A DNA stretch of 64,000 bases, taken from assembly GCA_964403415.1 (NCBI GenBank), contig CAYOFF010000001.1, positions 248,001 through 312,000 on the forward strand. Reading direction: 5' to 3'. A model generated the notes under the pieces. The model ran no database searches. It saw only the letters and a program-made list of their open reading frames with translations, and had not been told where the DNA came from. Both the position numbers and the translations under genes were made by a program. Source of the stretch: CAYOFF01 sp964403415. GTDB lineage: Bacteria; Patescibacteriota; Gracilibacteria; Absconditabacterales; Absconditicoccaceae. This document shows, in pieces, positions 30,733 to 40,970 of this stretch (positions are counted from its first letter, which is position 1; the number at the start of each line of letters is the position of its first letter).

Positions 30733-32598
30733 TTAACGTAGTAAGAGAATTCCTTCGAAGTTGTTGATGATAGTAACGTCTTTATCTCATTGTTTTTCGA
30801 TAGTTCCATTGATGTTGAGCAGATAGATAGCATAGGTATCTCATGTGAGAAGATATGCATCTAGACCCATGAGCGGAGCTTCTTTAGGTCCCAATATACT
30901 ATTGGAGTTTATAGTATTGGATATAGCTTCTCTAATAAATGGATCGAGAGAAATGGTTTGAGGATTACTTCCGCGTATAGAGAGACTGCGGTCTTGGAGA
31001 TTTATTTTGTAGATGGGACTAGTAGGAGTAGCATTGAGTGAGGTCGTTCATACGGCTTGCTCTTGTTTAATGTTTTCAGGATCTTGAAAGCTATGAATAA
31101 AAGCCATGTCTTTGTATCCTTCGATAGTGATAGAACGAGGATATGTGCCATTGTATGAGAAGTAAGTTACGGTATTCCCGTTTTCGTCTTGGTAGTATGT
31201 GTATGGCATATACGTGAATCACCGGCTTGTGACAACGCGTTCTGCGATGCTTCGATAGTATACTGTATCTGATTTGCCACTAAGCGTGTTTGCGTCAGTC
31301 GAAAGTAGTTCAGGTGTTGTGAATGGTTCGAGCGCTTGTGTCCCATGATATCTGAGCAGGTACTGTACACGATCACTTACTTTGTAGTTGGTGTCGTCGG
31401 TGATTAGTGTGCCGTCGGCTTTTTTGGTGGTCATGCTGAATTGTACTTTTTGGAGCTCTGATGTAAGACGTGCGACTTGATCGTTTTGGGCGAAGGTGAA
31501 GATATTTATGGTAGGTACGTAGTAGCCTAGGATGCCTATGATTGTCCCACTAATAAGCCGATAACTCAGTGATGGTCTGGCGATGAGAAACGATGCTGCA
31601 ATAGCTAATGTTCGTAGTGATATGAGAATGATCATAACTCTTTCGACGGTTCGTCCGTACTGTTCGACTCTTTGTTGGAGGGCTGCTCGTAGTAAGATCG
31701 CGGCTCATACAAAGAGTAATCCAAGTATGCGTGTTTGTATGCGTGACCCTGTCCCATCGATAATGCGTGGTAGCAAAATGGTGCAGTAGATCGTTCCCAT
31801 AGCAAGGAAGCCAAATGTTAATCATGCAACCATACCACTTGGCCATACGCCTGATACAGAGATTTTGATGGTGTATGCAATGAGGATGACAGCATATACA
31901 ACAAGCAAAAATCCAAGAATATACTCAGCAAAGACACGAAGCACTTTTGGAAAACTATCTTCTGTGTAAAAATATGTAATAGCTTTGGGAGAGAGGCGAC
32001 TGAGCCAAAAAAATGATCCAAAAACACCTGCAACAATTGCTCGAAGATCAAAAAACCGTTCGCTAGGAATGTTGATGCCAAAGAGATAATCTATCGCCTT
32101 CATTGCTGCAGCGAGTCATGCAAACAACACTCAACAAAAGATAATCGTAATGATGGACTGTATGAAAAGTAAGTAGGTGTGCATCCACGTTGTTTTTGCT
32201 TCCCGCTTCATGAGAACAGGAATCATTCGTATGAGACTTCACCAGGTGATGAACGCATGCAGTCCAATCTGGAGCACATATCCGTCTTGCATAATGGCGG
32301 TGTGCATATCTGGGACCCAGAAGAGGTAGTAGAGGAGGCCAAGAACAATGACTTTGAAGGTGCCAAGGAGGCGAAGATTTGTCCTTCATGTCAGTGATGT
32401 CCGCCATTCTGCAATCACCATCCAAGGAATGAAGATCGCAATGGTGATAAGTGTTTGACTAAACCATACTTGGTCAGTTAGCATGGTGTCATGATTTGCT
32501 CGTATAGCGAGTGCGGTGATAGCAAGTGCAGCGAGGAATGAAACAGTAAATGTATTGAGTGTACTGAGTACTTGTGACCGAGAGAAATGAAAACGCAT
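30733..32598 (-). CDS. DUF4153-family polytopic membrane protein
   Basis: 621 residues, stop TAA. About ten membrane helices in the first 360 residues, then a soluble C-terminal region. Family-like segments: 'AMKAIDYLFGINIPSERF', 'GSFFWLSRLS', 'YILGFLLVVYAVILIAYTIK' and 'GRTVERVMIILISLRTLAIA'. The start at 32598 ('MRFHFSRSQ') is preferred over 32625. UGA glycines join seven standard-code fragments. Function of the family is unknown. Confidence 0.8.
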
Positions 32599-32700
32599 GG
32601 TGATGGAAAAAAATAAATAGTACATAATCTCTCTGTATGTATCCGTCTCCTTCCCAAAAACAAGCGTTTACAGGATGAGGTCTATACGTAATCATGTGTG

Positions 32701-33882
32701 CTAGAGATGCTTGATGATCGTAAGCACTATGCCGGAAATATAAATAACGCCGAGGAGTGCTGCTGCGTAGCGGAAGAGAAGATGTTTTTTTTGTCACAGC
32801 ACGCGTCGTACAAGTCGTGCGACTCGGAGTCCTGTGGAGGCGGTGAGTACTCCTCCAGCGAATGAGATGATCTGTATAAACGATGCTTGTAAAATAATGC
32901 CGGTGATGACCGGTAAAAATACAACTGCTCCTCGTGCTCGACTGCGTGGAATTTTGTAATCTTGGTAGAGACTTTTTCTGGTATGCATACCTATGAGTAC
33001 GTTACAGCTGGTGACAGCGAGGAGTCAGATAAGACCGCCAATACGCAAAAACCGCGGTCATACGATCTCTTTCATGCCATGTAGTGCATCCTGTGTTGTA
33101 GAGCTTCCGAGTGCTCCACTGATAGAGAGTCCAAATCCTCCTACGATAGCTATGCAGAGCACTCCTGCGATTAGAATACTTCGTGCAATCTTTTTGTCAG
33201 AGACGGTTTGTGGTGAAGATATTTTGGCGGGGTGTGCTGCTACGATGCAGAGGAGTGGGACGGCGTTCATCCCACTGAGTGCGTAGAGAAGTACGCCATA
33301 TGGCAACAACCAGTCTTGTCGTGAGGTGCCGGAGATGGAGGTCGTAAGTATGCTGAATATGTTTTGCCCAGCGGGTCGTGCATGGAAAGCAATACCTATA
33401 GAAACTACAAAAAGCGTAATCAAAATACTGACGATATATTGTTCGGCACGACTTACTCCTTCAAGTTTTTTTCGTAGAAATGTTGAGATCATACCTATGT
33501 AGATGGCGGTAGCTGTTTGCTCAGGGAGAAGATCGCCCGTGATAAGGTTGAGAAAATCTGGTCCGAGGCGTGAGTAGACGAGAAGTGAGGTGAAGAACGA
33601 GAGTAGCGTAATACTACTGGTGAGGTGTCTAGCTCGTGTGGGAAAGTGTGCTTGATAGAGGCCGATGAGATCTTTGTGCTCACTTGTGCTATGCACGACG
33701 ACACGTGCGAGGAGTCGATTGGTAAGGAGTGTCACACCTCATGCTACCAGGAGTGCAGCGACGGGTAGTCGTCCTGGTGTGTGTGCAAATGCGTATGGTA
33801 CACCAAATATCCCTGCTCCTATGGTTGCTCCTATGAGCATTGTACTTAGTTTTCGTAGGGAGGGCGATGTTGTTTGGGACAT
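32701..33882 (-). CDS. amino acid permease (aromatic amino acid/HAAAP type)
   Basis: 393 residues, stop TAG, about eleven membrane helices. N-terminal 'TMLIGATIGAGIFGVPYAFA' is the APC/HAAAP signature with the unwound GAGIFG segment, followed by 'EQYIVSILITLFVVSIGIAF' and 'YALSGMNAVP'. It likely imports an amino acid such as Trp or Tyr, in keeping with the reduced biosynthesis of CPR bacteria. UGA glycines at 33739, 33055 and others. Confidence 0.85.
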
Positions 33883-34156
33883 GATGAAGGAGGGTGATTG
33901 CATATAAAAACAAATATCCCTGTCGTTATCCTTGCGGTATATATAACTGTCTTCAAGATGCAAAAACAGTTTGTCTTAGTTTTGTCAGTTTTTTTCTTTT
34001 TTGTGAGGAGTATCTCTAGCCTGCGTTACACTATGTAGTGGGGAGAAAATAGTATTGTTTTCTTCTTGTCCGCGAGCAATAGGATGCGTATGATTATGCG
34101 CGAAATTTGCTCACTCTAACTAAAACATTCACAAACAAAAATCAAAAATTAGTAAC

Positions 34157-35194
34157 ATGAAACAACATTTGTTTTATCGATTCTCATGGTGCACATTCTT
34201 GGTGATGTGTGTGACCATGGTTGTTTGGATGGCGTGTTCCAAGGAACTTTCTGATGATATCTCATCTTCTTTGCCTTGTGTGCCATCTACTTCTGAGTGT
34301 GCCGATACATTTGCCGATACACTTTCGCTCACAGATACACTTTTTTGGAATGGTATACTAAATGATCCCTTGCCGGATAGTACGTGTGTGGGTGCTGCTG
34401 ATCGTGCTTGGCCGACACTGTATACACCATCACCTCTCAAAGGTTGTCCAAATAGTACATTCTATATCTTTCGGGTGTATGATGGTGGTGTTGGTCCACA
34501 GATATCCGTGAAGTTTACAACGCCTTCAGGGGGTATTGTATATGCATCTATGGCTCGTTCTGGCGTTTATCAGCTTCATAGTCGAACATTGATCCAACAG
34601 GGGAGATATAAGATTCAGTATGTATGGACAAGTTCGAAGACGCCTGTAAACACTCAGTACTGGTGGATTGATAATACGGCCGTTACTCTCAATACGAGTG
34701 GCCTAAGTCATATTGTATGGCCATTTGGATCGGACGGATCTACCAATACAAATCGTTTGGGATGGTATATGTCGTGTGGTCATGGCTGTAATACGCATAC
34801 GATGCAAAATGGCGATTACTATGCCGAGGATTGGAACCGTTCATGGAATGGTAATAGTAATGCGGATTATCTTCATGATTTTAGGAGTCCGCTTGATGGT
34901 AAGGTCGTTAATGTCGAGTACCGTCCAAGCACCTATGGTCACATGGTTGATATTGAACAAACTGTTGGTACACAACGTGTTTGGTTCCGAATCGCACACC
35001 TTAGTAGTGTATCTGTCCAGGTGGGAAATATTGTGTATGCAGGTGTTACGAAGATAGGTAGTATTGGATATAGTGGTAATGTTAGTCCTTCGGGGAGTGC
35101 TGGTGCGCATGCGCACTGCGTCTTGTACAAGGTTACTTCTGCTGGTACCAATGGTGGCAGTATAGATTTTGATTTTGATGCAGTATGTAACTGA
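34157..35194 (+). CDS. M23 (LytM-type) endopeptidase lipoprotein, probably foreign, apparently ending at UGA
   Basis: 345 residues to the TGA at 35192. Signal peptide with lipobox-like 'VVWMACSKELSDD', where Cys followed by an acidic/Ser tail resembles the Bacteroidota lipoprotein export signal. After a beta-rich middle, the LytM domain follows: 'DGKVVNVEYRPSTYGHMVDI', 'RIAHLSS', 'GVTKIGSIGYSGN' and 'GAHAHCVLYK' (HxH zinc ligands), with 'THTMQNGDYYAEDWN' upstream for the first His/Asp. None of its 31 Gly codons is UGA, and the frame ends at UGA just before a hairpin. Reading that UGA as Gly would add 26 residues through the hairpin to a TAG at 35272. It probably cleaves peptidoglycan cross-links outside the cell. 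Confidence 0.8.
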   Translation: MKQHLFYRFSWCTFLVMCVTMVVWMACSKELSDDISSSLPCVPSTSECADTFADTLSLTDTLFWNGILNDPLPDSTCVGAADRAWPTLYTPSPLKGCPNSTFYIFRVYDGGVGPQISVKFTTPSGGIVYASMARSGVYQLHSRTLIQQGRYKIQYVWTSSKTPVNTQYWWIDNTAVTLNTSGLSHIVWPFGSDGSTNTNRLGWYMSCGHGCNTHTMQNGDYYAEDWNRSWNGNSNADYLHDFRSPLDGKVVNVEYRPSTYGHMVDIEQTVGTQRVWFRIAHLSSVSVQVGNIVYAGVTKIGSIGYSGNVSPSGSAGAHAHCVLYKVTSAGTNGGSIDFDFDAVCN

Positions 35195-35233
35195 GAAATA
35201 GTGAAATTGTCTTTGCTGCATATTTGTAACGCA

Positions 35234-35263
35234 ACGCGGAGTGGTATCTCTACTCCGTGTTTT
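35234..35263 (+). terminator. terminator after the M23 gene
   Basis: ACGCGGAGT pairs with ACTCCGTGT over about 9 nt and is followed by TTTT. It starts 40 nt after the TGA at 35192 and lies inside the ORF if that TGA is read as Gly. Confidence 0.7.
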
Positions 35264-35426
35264 CCAGATTAGTATGAAATTGAAGTGTATGTTTCAAAAA
35301 TGATATTAATGGCTTAGATACATATGTCTAGATATTGCAAAAGTATTGTAAAGTATCTATAAGATATTTACGTTTGCGGGCAGACAATATCCTACTTGCA
35401 AGGCATAATATTTGCTTGTTTATACG

Positions 35427-36005
35427 ATGATTATGAACCTTTTTTTACTGACTGGTAACCAAGATAAAGTACGTGCGGCGCAGTACGTGTTTGATGCATA
35501 TGGTATTACTGTGTCTTTACTTAAGCCTCAAGAGTCCGAGATACAGGCCGCAACGAGCTTAGAAATCGCAACATATGCTGCCATCAAGGCGGCACAACAG
35601 TCGTGATGCGTTGTATTGCGCGAGGATCATGCATTGTATTTTGAAGGTTTCTTGTGAGGCGTGTTCCCTGGTCCGTATACGTCGTATTTTGATAAAAGAG
35701 TGTCTGCAGAGGAATTTGTTCGTTGTTTGTATGCAAGTCATGATGATTCGTCGTTGGTGACGTGATATTTTGAATTAGGAGCTTGTGTTGCATTTCCTGA
35801 CGGACGTACGATAACATCCACTCATAGAGTGCCTATAGAGGTGTCTCGTGAGCCGCGTGGTGAGAGATGAAATCTTGATAAAATATTGATGATTGCGTGA
35901 TCTGGAAAAACCTTTGCTGAGTGTGCTCTTGGAGAAAATACACATCACTGGACCCATAATTATACTGCGCTTGCAGAACAGTTGTCATGAAGACCTCCTT
36001 TATAG
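35427..36005 (+). CDS. Ham1/RdgB-like nucleotide pyrophosphatase
   Basis: 192 residues, stop TAG, at least eight UGA glycines. 'LLTGNQDKVRAAQYVF' is the nucleotide-binding start of the Ham1 family; 'EDHALYFEGFLGGVFPGPYT' corresponds to the catalytic D-S-GL-(V/E)AL region, and 'FPDGRTITSTH' follows. It would hydrolyse non-canonical purine NTPs such as dITP and XTP. The motif is diverged (DHALYFEG in place of DSGLEVDAL). ATG at 35427 or 35433. Confidence 0.7.
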
Positions 36006-36035
36006 ATAATACGAACTTTACATCGTCTTATTTAT

Positions 36036-37817
36036 ATGAACTCTCAGAAACTTAGAACAGACTATCCCGATATTTACAATCATTTTTTCTCACAACATGA
36101 GATTGTCTGCTCAGCTCCCTTTATGATCAATCGATCGTCTGAAAACTATATGTCTTGATGAGGAGTTAGTATAAAACAAAAAATCCCATTAAGACTCTAT
36201 GTGGGCGCTAAGAGGAGAAATCCATCTACTGATAGTATGTTTGGGACTATTACATACTATGATATTTTTACAGATCAATTTAGTGTAGCTTCTCTTTCTG
36301 AATATCTACCCTATTTTTCTTGAATTGAGGAGTTTTTTGATGATCGATATGATCGTAGCGCAGTGCCAGTTGGAAGGGAATATATATTCTCTGTTTTAGT
36401 GGAGCAACCGAGGAGTGTCGGATTATGATTTGATGATATCTTGGTTTTGGTATTGTGTGCTATGTTATCTAGACTGGAGGATACACTTTTTTCTAAAAAA
36501 ATAGAAAATTGGTCTACATTAACCTTGTCTGATGTGATCAAAAACTTTTGTAGTCATAACCGATGAGAATGGGTGCTATTATTAAGTCACATGCTTTTTG
36601 GCAGTCGTTATATAACTTGATATACGTTGGGTTGTTTTTGTGATGGTGCGTATCCTGTTATTAGTTTCTGATCTTCTTGATGCTTACCGTCATCTTCTTG
36701 TGAATACTATGTGTATAGACTTGATGAACTGTGAGATTTTCCAAAAACACCTTATTGTTCAATGGATTATGGTGTTTTCTTTTCATGAACACCGATTGTG
36801 GGTTACGGTATTTGTTCAATATTAGAGGAGCATTTTGACTATTTGGAAGATGTTATTGCGTATGCTAAGACGAATCTGTGAAAGGATATTTTTGGTAAAT
36901 CGTATTTATCTAGGCCCTCGTTCTATAGATCTTTTTGCCAGTCTTCGCAGAGGAATGAACTGTTTTTGTCTTATAATCGTTCAATTTTGTCTATGAGTAT
37001 TGAAATGTGTTACTCTCTTACAAAAGCATATTCCAGTGGCTTTAAAATCTCTGAGATGGAACAGTGTTCTCGTATTATTAATACAATAAGAGCATTAGCG
37101 TTGATTACTAGGAGATTGCCATCTTCTCTACAGGGACTTCCGAACGCAGTTTCTATGCATTTCGACGATAAAATGCAATGTTTGTGATTGATGTACGCCG
37201 ATATAGATTCAGCAGGATGAGGTGTATTTTTTGTTATGCCCAAAGAGAAGTGTAGACAAAAAATTGTAGCCAGTCTTGATACGCTCTGATCGGACTATAG
37301 TAACTTGAAAATGCTTTATAGTGTTTGGTTAGATGGATATGAGTATGCGTGAATACATTTTGACCAGGATTTTGAAAATGGCATCTTTTATTCTGATACA
37401 ACTCGTTTTACTCTATCTCTTTCAGTGATTGGCGGACATACCGTGTATGGGAATTATGAAGATGTAATTCAACAGTCGAATTGTGATCTTTTGATAGATG
37501 AAGTGTATATGAAATTATACGTTGCTGGTAAGAAAACCACCTCCAAAGACCTACATACGCAAGTATGAACCGTTGAGTTGCTCTCTAATCTGTTGAAGAG
37601 AGAGTGAAAAGAGGTTTTGAACAATGAGTTGCCTCTTTCCATATACAGTAAGAATAAAAATGAAATGTCGGGTAAAGTAATATCTCCCTTGATAAAGCTT
37701 ATCAAGGAAAGGGTGTGAAAGCATTTTCCATTATCGATTTCAGGTCAAACATATCAATTTTCTGTGAAAGTTTGAGATCATAATGTAAGTATAGGTGTGC
37801 TCTCAAAGTGTAAGTAA
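36036..37817 (+). CDS. large divergent protein with GHMP-kinase-like N-terminal region
   Basis: 593 residues, stop TAA, about 20 UGA glycines. Three spaced blocks recall GHMP kinases: 'SGGGVSIKQKIPLRLYVGA' early, 'EQPRSVGLGFDDILVLVLCA' (GLG...A motif 2) around residue 135, and 'ADIDSAGGGVFFVMPKEKCR' (motif 3) around residue 390. The last ~170 residues are not explained. It is rich in Ser, Tyr, Cys and Phe. A sugar or isoprenoid kinase is possible, but the motifs are weak. It is the longest gene of a low-GC block from 36.0 to 40.0 kb. Confidence 0.45.
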
Positions 37818-37870
37818 CTGTAACTCTTTCTATCTGTTTTTCATGGTTTTGTCAGTTTTTTTCTTAGGAT

Positions 37871-37897
37871 AAACGATTACCTACGGGTCGTTTATTT
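37871..37897 (+). terminator. terminator between the GHMP-like and GreA-like genes
   Basis: AAACGA pairs with TCGTTT over an 11-nt loop, then A and seven T. Confidence 0.7.
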
Positions 37898-37908
37898 TTT
37901 TATATGTC

Positions 37909-38367
37909 ATGAAAAGATACTTCTTCTTGAAAGATGAGTACGTATCATTGTTGCAGCAACGTTGCGCTTTGTGACAGAAATTGCAAAATATGAGATGTTA
38001 TAGAGAGCGTGAGAGTGCTATGCATGCCTACCATTCTTGGTTAGATAAGAGAGATGCATGTCAGCGTGAATATGATCATTTAGGGCGTGTTTTATCTCGT
38101 GCTAGAGTATTCGCAAATGATATTCTTTGTGTGCCTCGTATCACGTCGAGGCGTACGCAGATTAGAGTATGACTGGGTCGCTATATTGCTTTGCAGACAG
38201 ATAATGTGGTTTTAAAAATAATGATTGGCGGCTATAAAACCCTTCCATGAAGGCTTTCTTATGCATGTCCATTGGGTCGCGCCCTCATGGGTAAAACAGT
38301 ATGATCTGAGGTTGAAGTAAGTTGTTGAGAAGAGAAGAAACGTATGAAATTATTGGAGATAGCATAA
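37909..38367 (+). CDS. GreA/GreB C-terminal-domain-like protein
   Basis: 152 residues, stop TAA, UGA glycines at 37975, 38170, 38248, 38311 and 38329. Residues ~10-80 are basic and helical and could form the Gre coiled-coil. The C-terminal domain reads 'KIMIGGYKTLPGRLSYACPL' and 'GRALMGKTVGSEVEVSCGEE', matching the FKBP-like domain of Gre factors. The acidic tip residues of true GreA are not evident, so it may compete for the RNA polymerase secondary channel without cleavage activity. Confidence 0.6.
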
Positions 38368-38404
38368 TTTTATAGTTAGCCGGACTATTTATTATTACAA
38401 TTAT

Positions 38405-39286
38405 ATGTGCTTTGTACAAGATTTTCGTGAGTTTGTGAGTGATTGTATAACTAAGCGTGGGAGATGTTTAGTGGTTTTTGATCAGCTGGGGTATCATCAC
38501 ACTACAATGTATCTTGATAAAGTGAGTTCTGCAGATATTGTGATACGAGATGATGGATGTTTGTGAAAGTGTCATAACTATTTGTGTAGACAGCTTCTTT
38601 ATGATGGTGTGCATATTAGATCTTGAACACTCCCTTTGCATAGAAAAAAATGAGTTTGTCTTATGGATAGCGAGATAGTGTGTGATGCGCTAAGGGCTCA
38701 TTGGAACTATCTATGTAAAATATATCAGTATGCTTCATGCTTTTATGAAGTAAGAAGTATTTTTGAGAACCTATATTTCTCAAAAGTGTCTTCTTTTAGG
38801 TCTTTTTGTATGCACTTTTTGTCTCTTTGTGCATGATCCTTGGGTTTACATGTAATGCATGTGTCTATTAGTGAGATATTGGCGTCACTCCCAATTGATA
38901 ATTGTTTTTGATGAGCTTCTTGTCTCTCTTATGAACGTCATATAAAACTATGAAAATATGCTTTTGTACGTCTTTTTCAGGAGCTTGTTTGAGACACTAT
39001 GTTTTGACAGATTAGAATCTTAAACTTAAAAGTCCCTCATGACTGATTGTATCAGCAGATACTACGTGGTAGAAATATAATTGAAGAAGTACTCATTCTT
39101 TTGAATAAGGACATAGACGTTGTTATGCATGATATCGCTCAAGGTACATATCACCAATGTCATTCTATTTGACGTCCTTTTGTGCCTCACTTATGACTTC
39201 TTGATTTTTTCTTTAATTATGGGTTTTCGTGATGTGGTGTGCGTTCTAGTGGGTTTTTGCCTATCTCTATTACTAATATTTATTAG
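38405..39286 (+). CDS. Cys/His-rich hypothetical protein
   Basis: 293 residues, stop TAG, about 12 UGA glycines. It has many Cys, His, Tyr and Phe residues spread through the chain ('GKCHNYLCRQLLYDGVHIRS', 'GTYHQCHSIGRPF') but no regular zinc-finger spacing. No family recognised. It lies 37 nt after the GreA-like gene and 14 nt before the PIG-L gene, so it is probably co-transcribed with PIG-L. Confidence 0.5.
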
Positions 39287-39300
39287 ATATTCTACTTCTG

Positions 39301-39954
39301 ATGCGTATTCTTGTCTTGGTGGCACATCTGGATGATGTTAGTCTTACGATGTGAATAAGATTGCAACAACATATTCTTGTTGGTGATGAAGTTTTTGTAC
39401 ACTGATTCTCTTGCTCTAGTAGGAGAGTGTATATGGAGAGTGTATCTGATGATACGAATGCGTTTTATAGATCAATGTCCCTTCTGTGAATAAAGAAAAC
39501 ATTTACTTCTACGTGTATTCTTTCTCCCTTTAATGAGCGTTCTTACGAGGATGTGTGAAGAGAAATGAGGAGGTTATTTACAACATGTTGTCCAGATGTT
39601 CTTTATACTCATTTCCCCAAAGATCTTAATCGTGATCATGAGATAATCTCTCAAGAAGCTTTGGCAGCAGCGTGATCTGTGCCGAGCGTTATCTATTTCA
39701 CGTCGCCTGGTACACATCATTTTCATCCTACTATGATTGCGTTGTGAACTCCGCAGATTCTCCAAAATAAACTGGAGGCTATGCGTTGTTTTTCTACACA
39801 ACATTATATTACAGAAATGCTTGATGAGTTGCCTGTTCACTCTGCTGGGCTTCTGCTTGAGCACCTTCCTCACGAGCTTCTCTATAAGCGACAACAAGAG
39901 GGCAAAGACTATTTCGCAGAGCTGTTTTGTGTGGAAAGAATGGTGCAATTTTAG
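39301..39954 (+). CDS. PIG-L/LmbE-family deacetylase, degenerate N-terminal motif
   Basis: 217 residues, stop TAG. N-terminal 'ILVLVAHLDDVSLTMG' corresponds to the AHPDDExLG zinc motif with Pro and Glu replaced by Leu and Val. 'YTHFPKDLNRDHEIISQEAL' matches the second block H-x-D-x-N-x-DH. PIG-L enzymes remove acetyl groups from GlcNAc-type sugars. The altered first motif leaves activity uncertain. Confidence 0.65.
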
Positions 39955-40027
39955 TGGTATTCCCTTGTTTCCCACTCTCACATCCATACCTTGTCTTACG
40001 CCGTCATAAAGTCAATTCCAACCGACC

Positions 40028-40068
40028 GGGTCGATCAGCCGCTTTCTGTGCTGAGCGACCCATTTTTT
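40028..40068 (+). terminator. terminator of the PIG-L operon
   Basis: GGGTCG-TCAGC pairs with GCTGA-CGACCC across a CTTTCTGT-type loop; T-run follows. First of four strong GC-rich terminators in about 950 nt. Confidence 0.85.
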
Positions 40069-40166
40069 GTATATACGTGTATATTTCTGTTGACTGTTGG
40101 TTGCATTGAACGGAAGAATGCGTATGTTTGGCGTATTGTGAATATAAATAAAATACTACTGCCGGT

Positions 40167-40268
40167 ATGAAAAATTTGTGGAAGTCTTCCCGCCTTCAGG
40201 GACGACTCTTTTTCGTATGTGTAAGATTCATATTCCTGCTTGTAACTCTAGCTAGAGTCCATATATAG
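40167..40268 (+). CDS. 33-residue hydrophobic peptide
   Basis: ATG at 40167, TAG at 40266. Basic N-terminus ('MKNLWKSSRLQGR') then a membrane helix ('LFFVCVRFIFLLVTLARV'). It sits alone between two terminators, the layout of small membrane proteins and type I toxins. Coding status is uncertain; no antisense RNA was identified. Confidence 0.35.
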   Translation: MKNLWKSSRLQGRLFFVCVRFIFLLVTLARVHI

Positions 40269-40334
40269 TGATCGTTTTCATGGTTTCTTGATAGCTCCCT
40301 GGATTATTTTAACGGGGGTCCTAAATGGGAGCGA

Positions 40335-40368
40335 ACCGGGCCGCGAATGCGCGGTACCCGGTTTTTTT
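40335..40368 (+). terminator. GC-rich terminator
   Basis: ACCGGG-CCGCG pairs with CGCGG-CCCGGT around AATG, then seven T. It ends the unit holding the 33-residue peptide. Confidence 0.9.
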
Positions 40369-40454
40369 GAATGTTTTGTGCTTTGAGAGTATATTCCCTG
40401 TAAAAACAGAGAAATGCTGGAATATAACGCAGATGATCGTACATATAAATACTC

Positions 40455-40482
40455 TTGACATATTTCTATTTAAAGATACTAT
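40455..40482 (+). promoter_or_regulatory. sigma-70-type promoter
   Basis: TTGACA at 40455-40460 and TACTAT at 40477-40482, 16 nt apart. The start codon at 40507 is about 20 nt downstream of the expected transcription start. Confidence 0.6.
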
Positions 40483-40506
40483 TCTTGTACAAAAATCTGG
40501 ACCACT

Positions 40507-40767
40507 ATGAGAAAACATGGTCAAGTTCAGGTGAAGGTGGTGCTGCTCAAGGTCGTGGCGTGGATTCTTATCGTTCTCGGAGGTATTCTGGGAACGATGG
40601 TAGCGGTAATCGTTCTGCTGGTCATGTTGACCATAGGGACGGTGATTGCTGTATTCCACACGCTGATTTTGGGTAAAAGAAGCCCTCTCTGGGAGGTGAT
40701 GTATAGCGACCTCATAAGAGTCGCAACTCGTTTCCAGGAGGCCTTCCAAAACCTTCTTCGCCGGTGA
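40507..40767 (+). CDS. small two-helix membrane protein, apparently ending at UGA
   Basis: 86 residues to the TGA at 40765. Two long hydrophobic helices ('LLKVVAWILIVLGGILGTM' and 'VIVLLVMLTIGTVIAVFHTL') and a basic amphipathic tail ('RVATRFQEAFQNLLRR'). The TGA overlaps the base of a strong terminator, so reading it as Gly would carry translation through the hairpin to a TAG about 57 nt on. None of its Gly codons is UGA. It has its own promoter and terminator. No family recognised. Confidence 0.55.
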   Translation: MRKHGQVQVKVVLLKVVAWILIVLGGILGTMVAVIVLLVMLTIGTVIAVFHTLILGKRSPLWEVMYSDLIRVATRFQEAFQNLLRR

Positions 40768-40800
40768 CCGGGGACGTACATGTACGGACTCGGTTTTTTT
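40766..40800 (+). terminator. terminator overlapping the UGA of the small membrane protein gene
   Basis: ACCG...CGTAC pairs with GTACG...CGGT and is followed by seven T. Confidence 0.8.
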
Positions 40801-40832
40801 GTACCTACGAAAAATTGTATGTAGAAAATGGC

Positions 40833-40860
40833 TTGACAAACCGTCTGTAATATTTATATG
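40833..40860 (+). promoter_or_regulatory. promoter of a small RNA
   Basis: TTGACA at 40833-40838 and TATATG at 40855-40860 with 16-nt spacing, just after the preceding terminator. Confidence 0.6.
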
Positions 40861-40865
40861 TACTG

Positions 40866-40970
40866 TGCTTCAGAGCAGGAGCACAGCAGTTTTCTAAATC
40901 CCCCGGTGAAGGATATTATCTGGATCTGGGGAGTCACGCCGCCGCCGGGTTTCCGGCGGTCGCGTTTTTT
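40866..40970 (+). ncRNA. candidate small RNA of about 105 nt
   Basis: No ORF. A 5' hairpin CTGTGCT/AGCACAG (40863-40886), then a second stem CCCC...GGGG (40900-40931), then a very strong terminator CCGCCGG/CCGGCGG with T-run (40942-40970). Own promoter. Class unknown. The convergent NADH dehydrogenase gene ends 39 nt away. Confidence 0.55.

Noticed and set aside
34157..35194. Using lack of UGA alone as proof of gene transfer
   Set aside because: Ribosomal and surface genes here also lack UGA; the transfer call for the M23 gene rests on the terminal UGA, the hairpin and the signal peptide type together.
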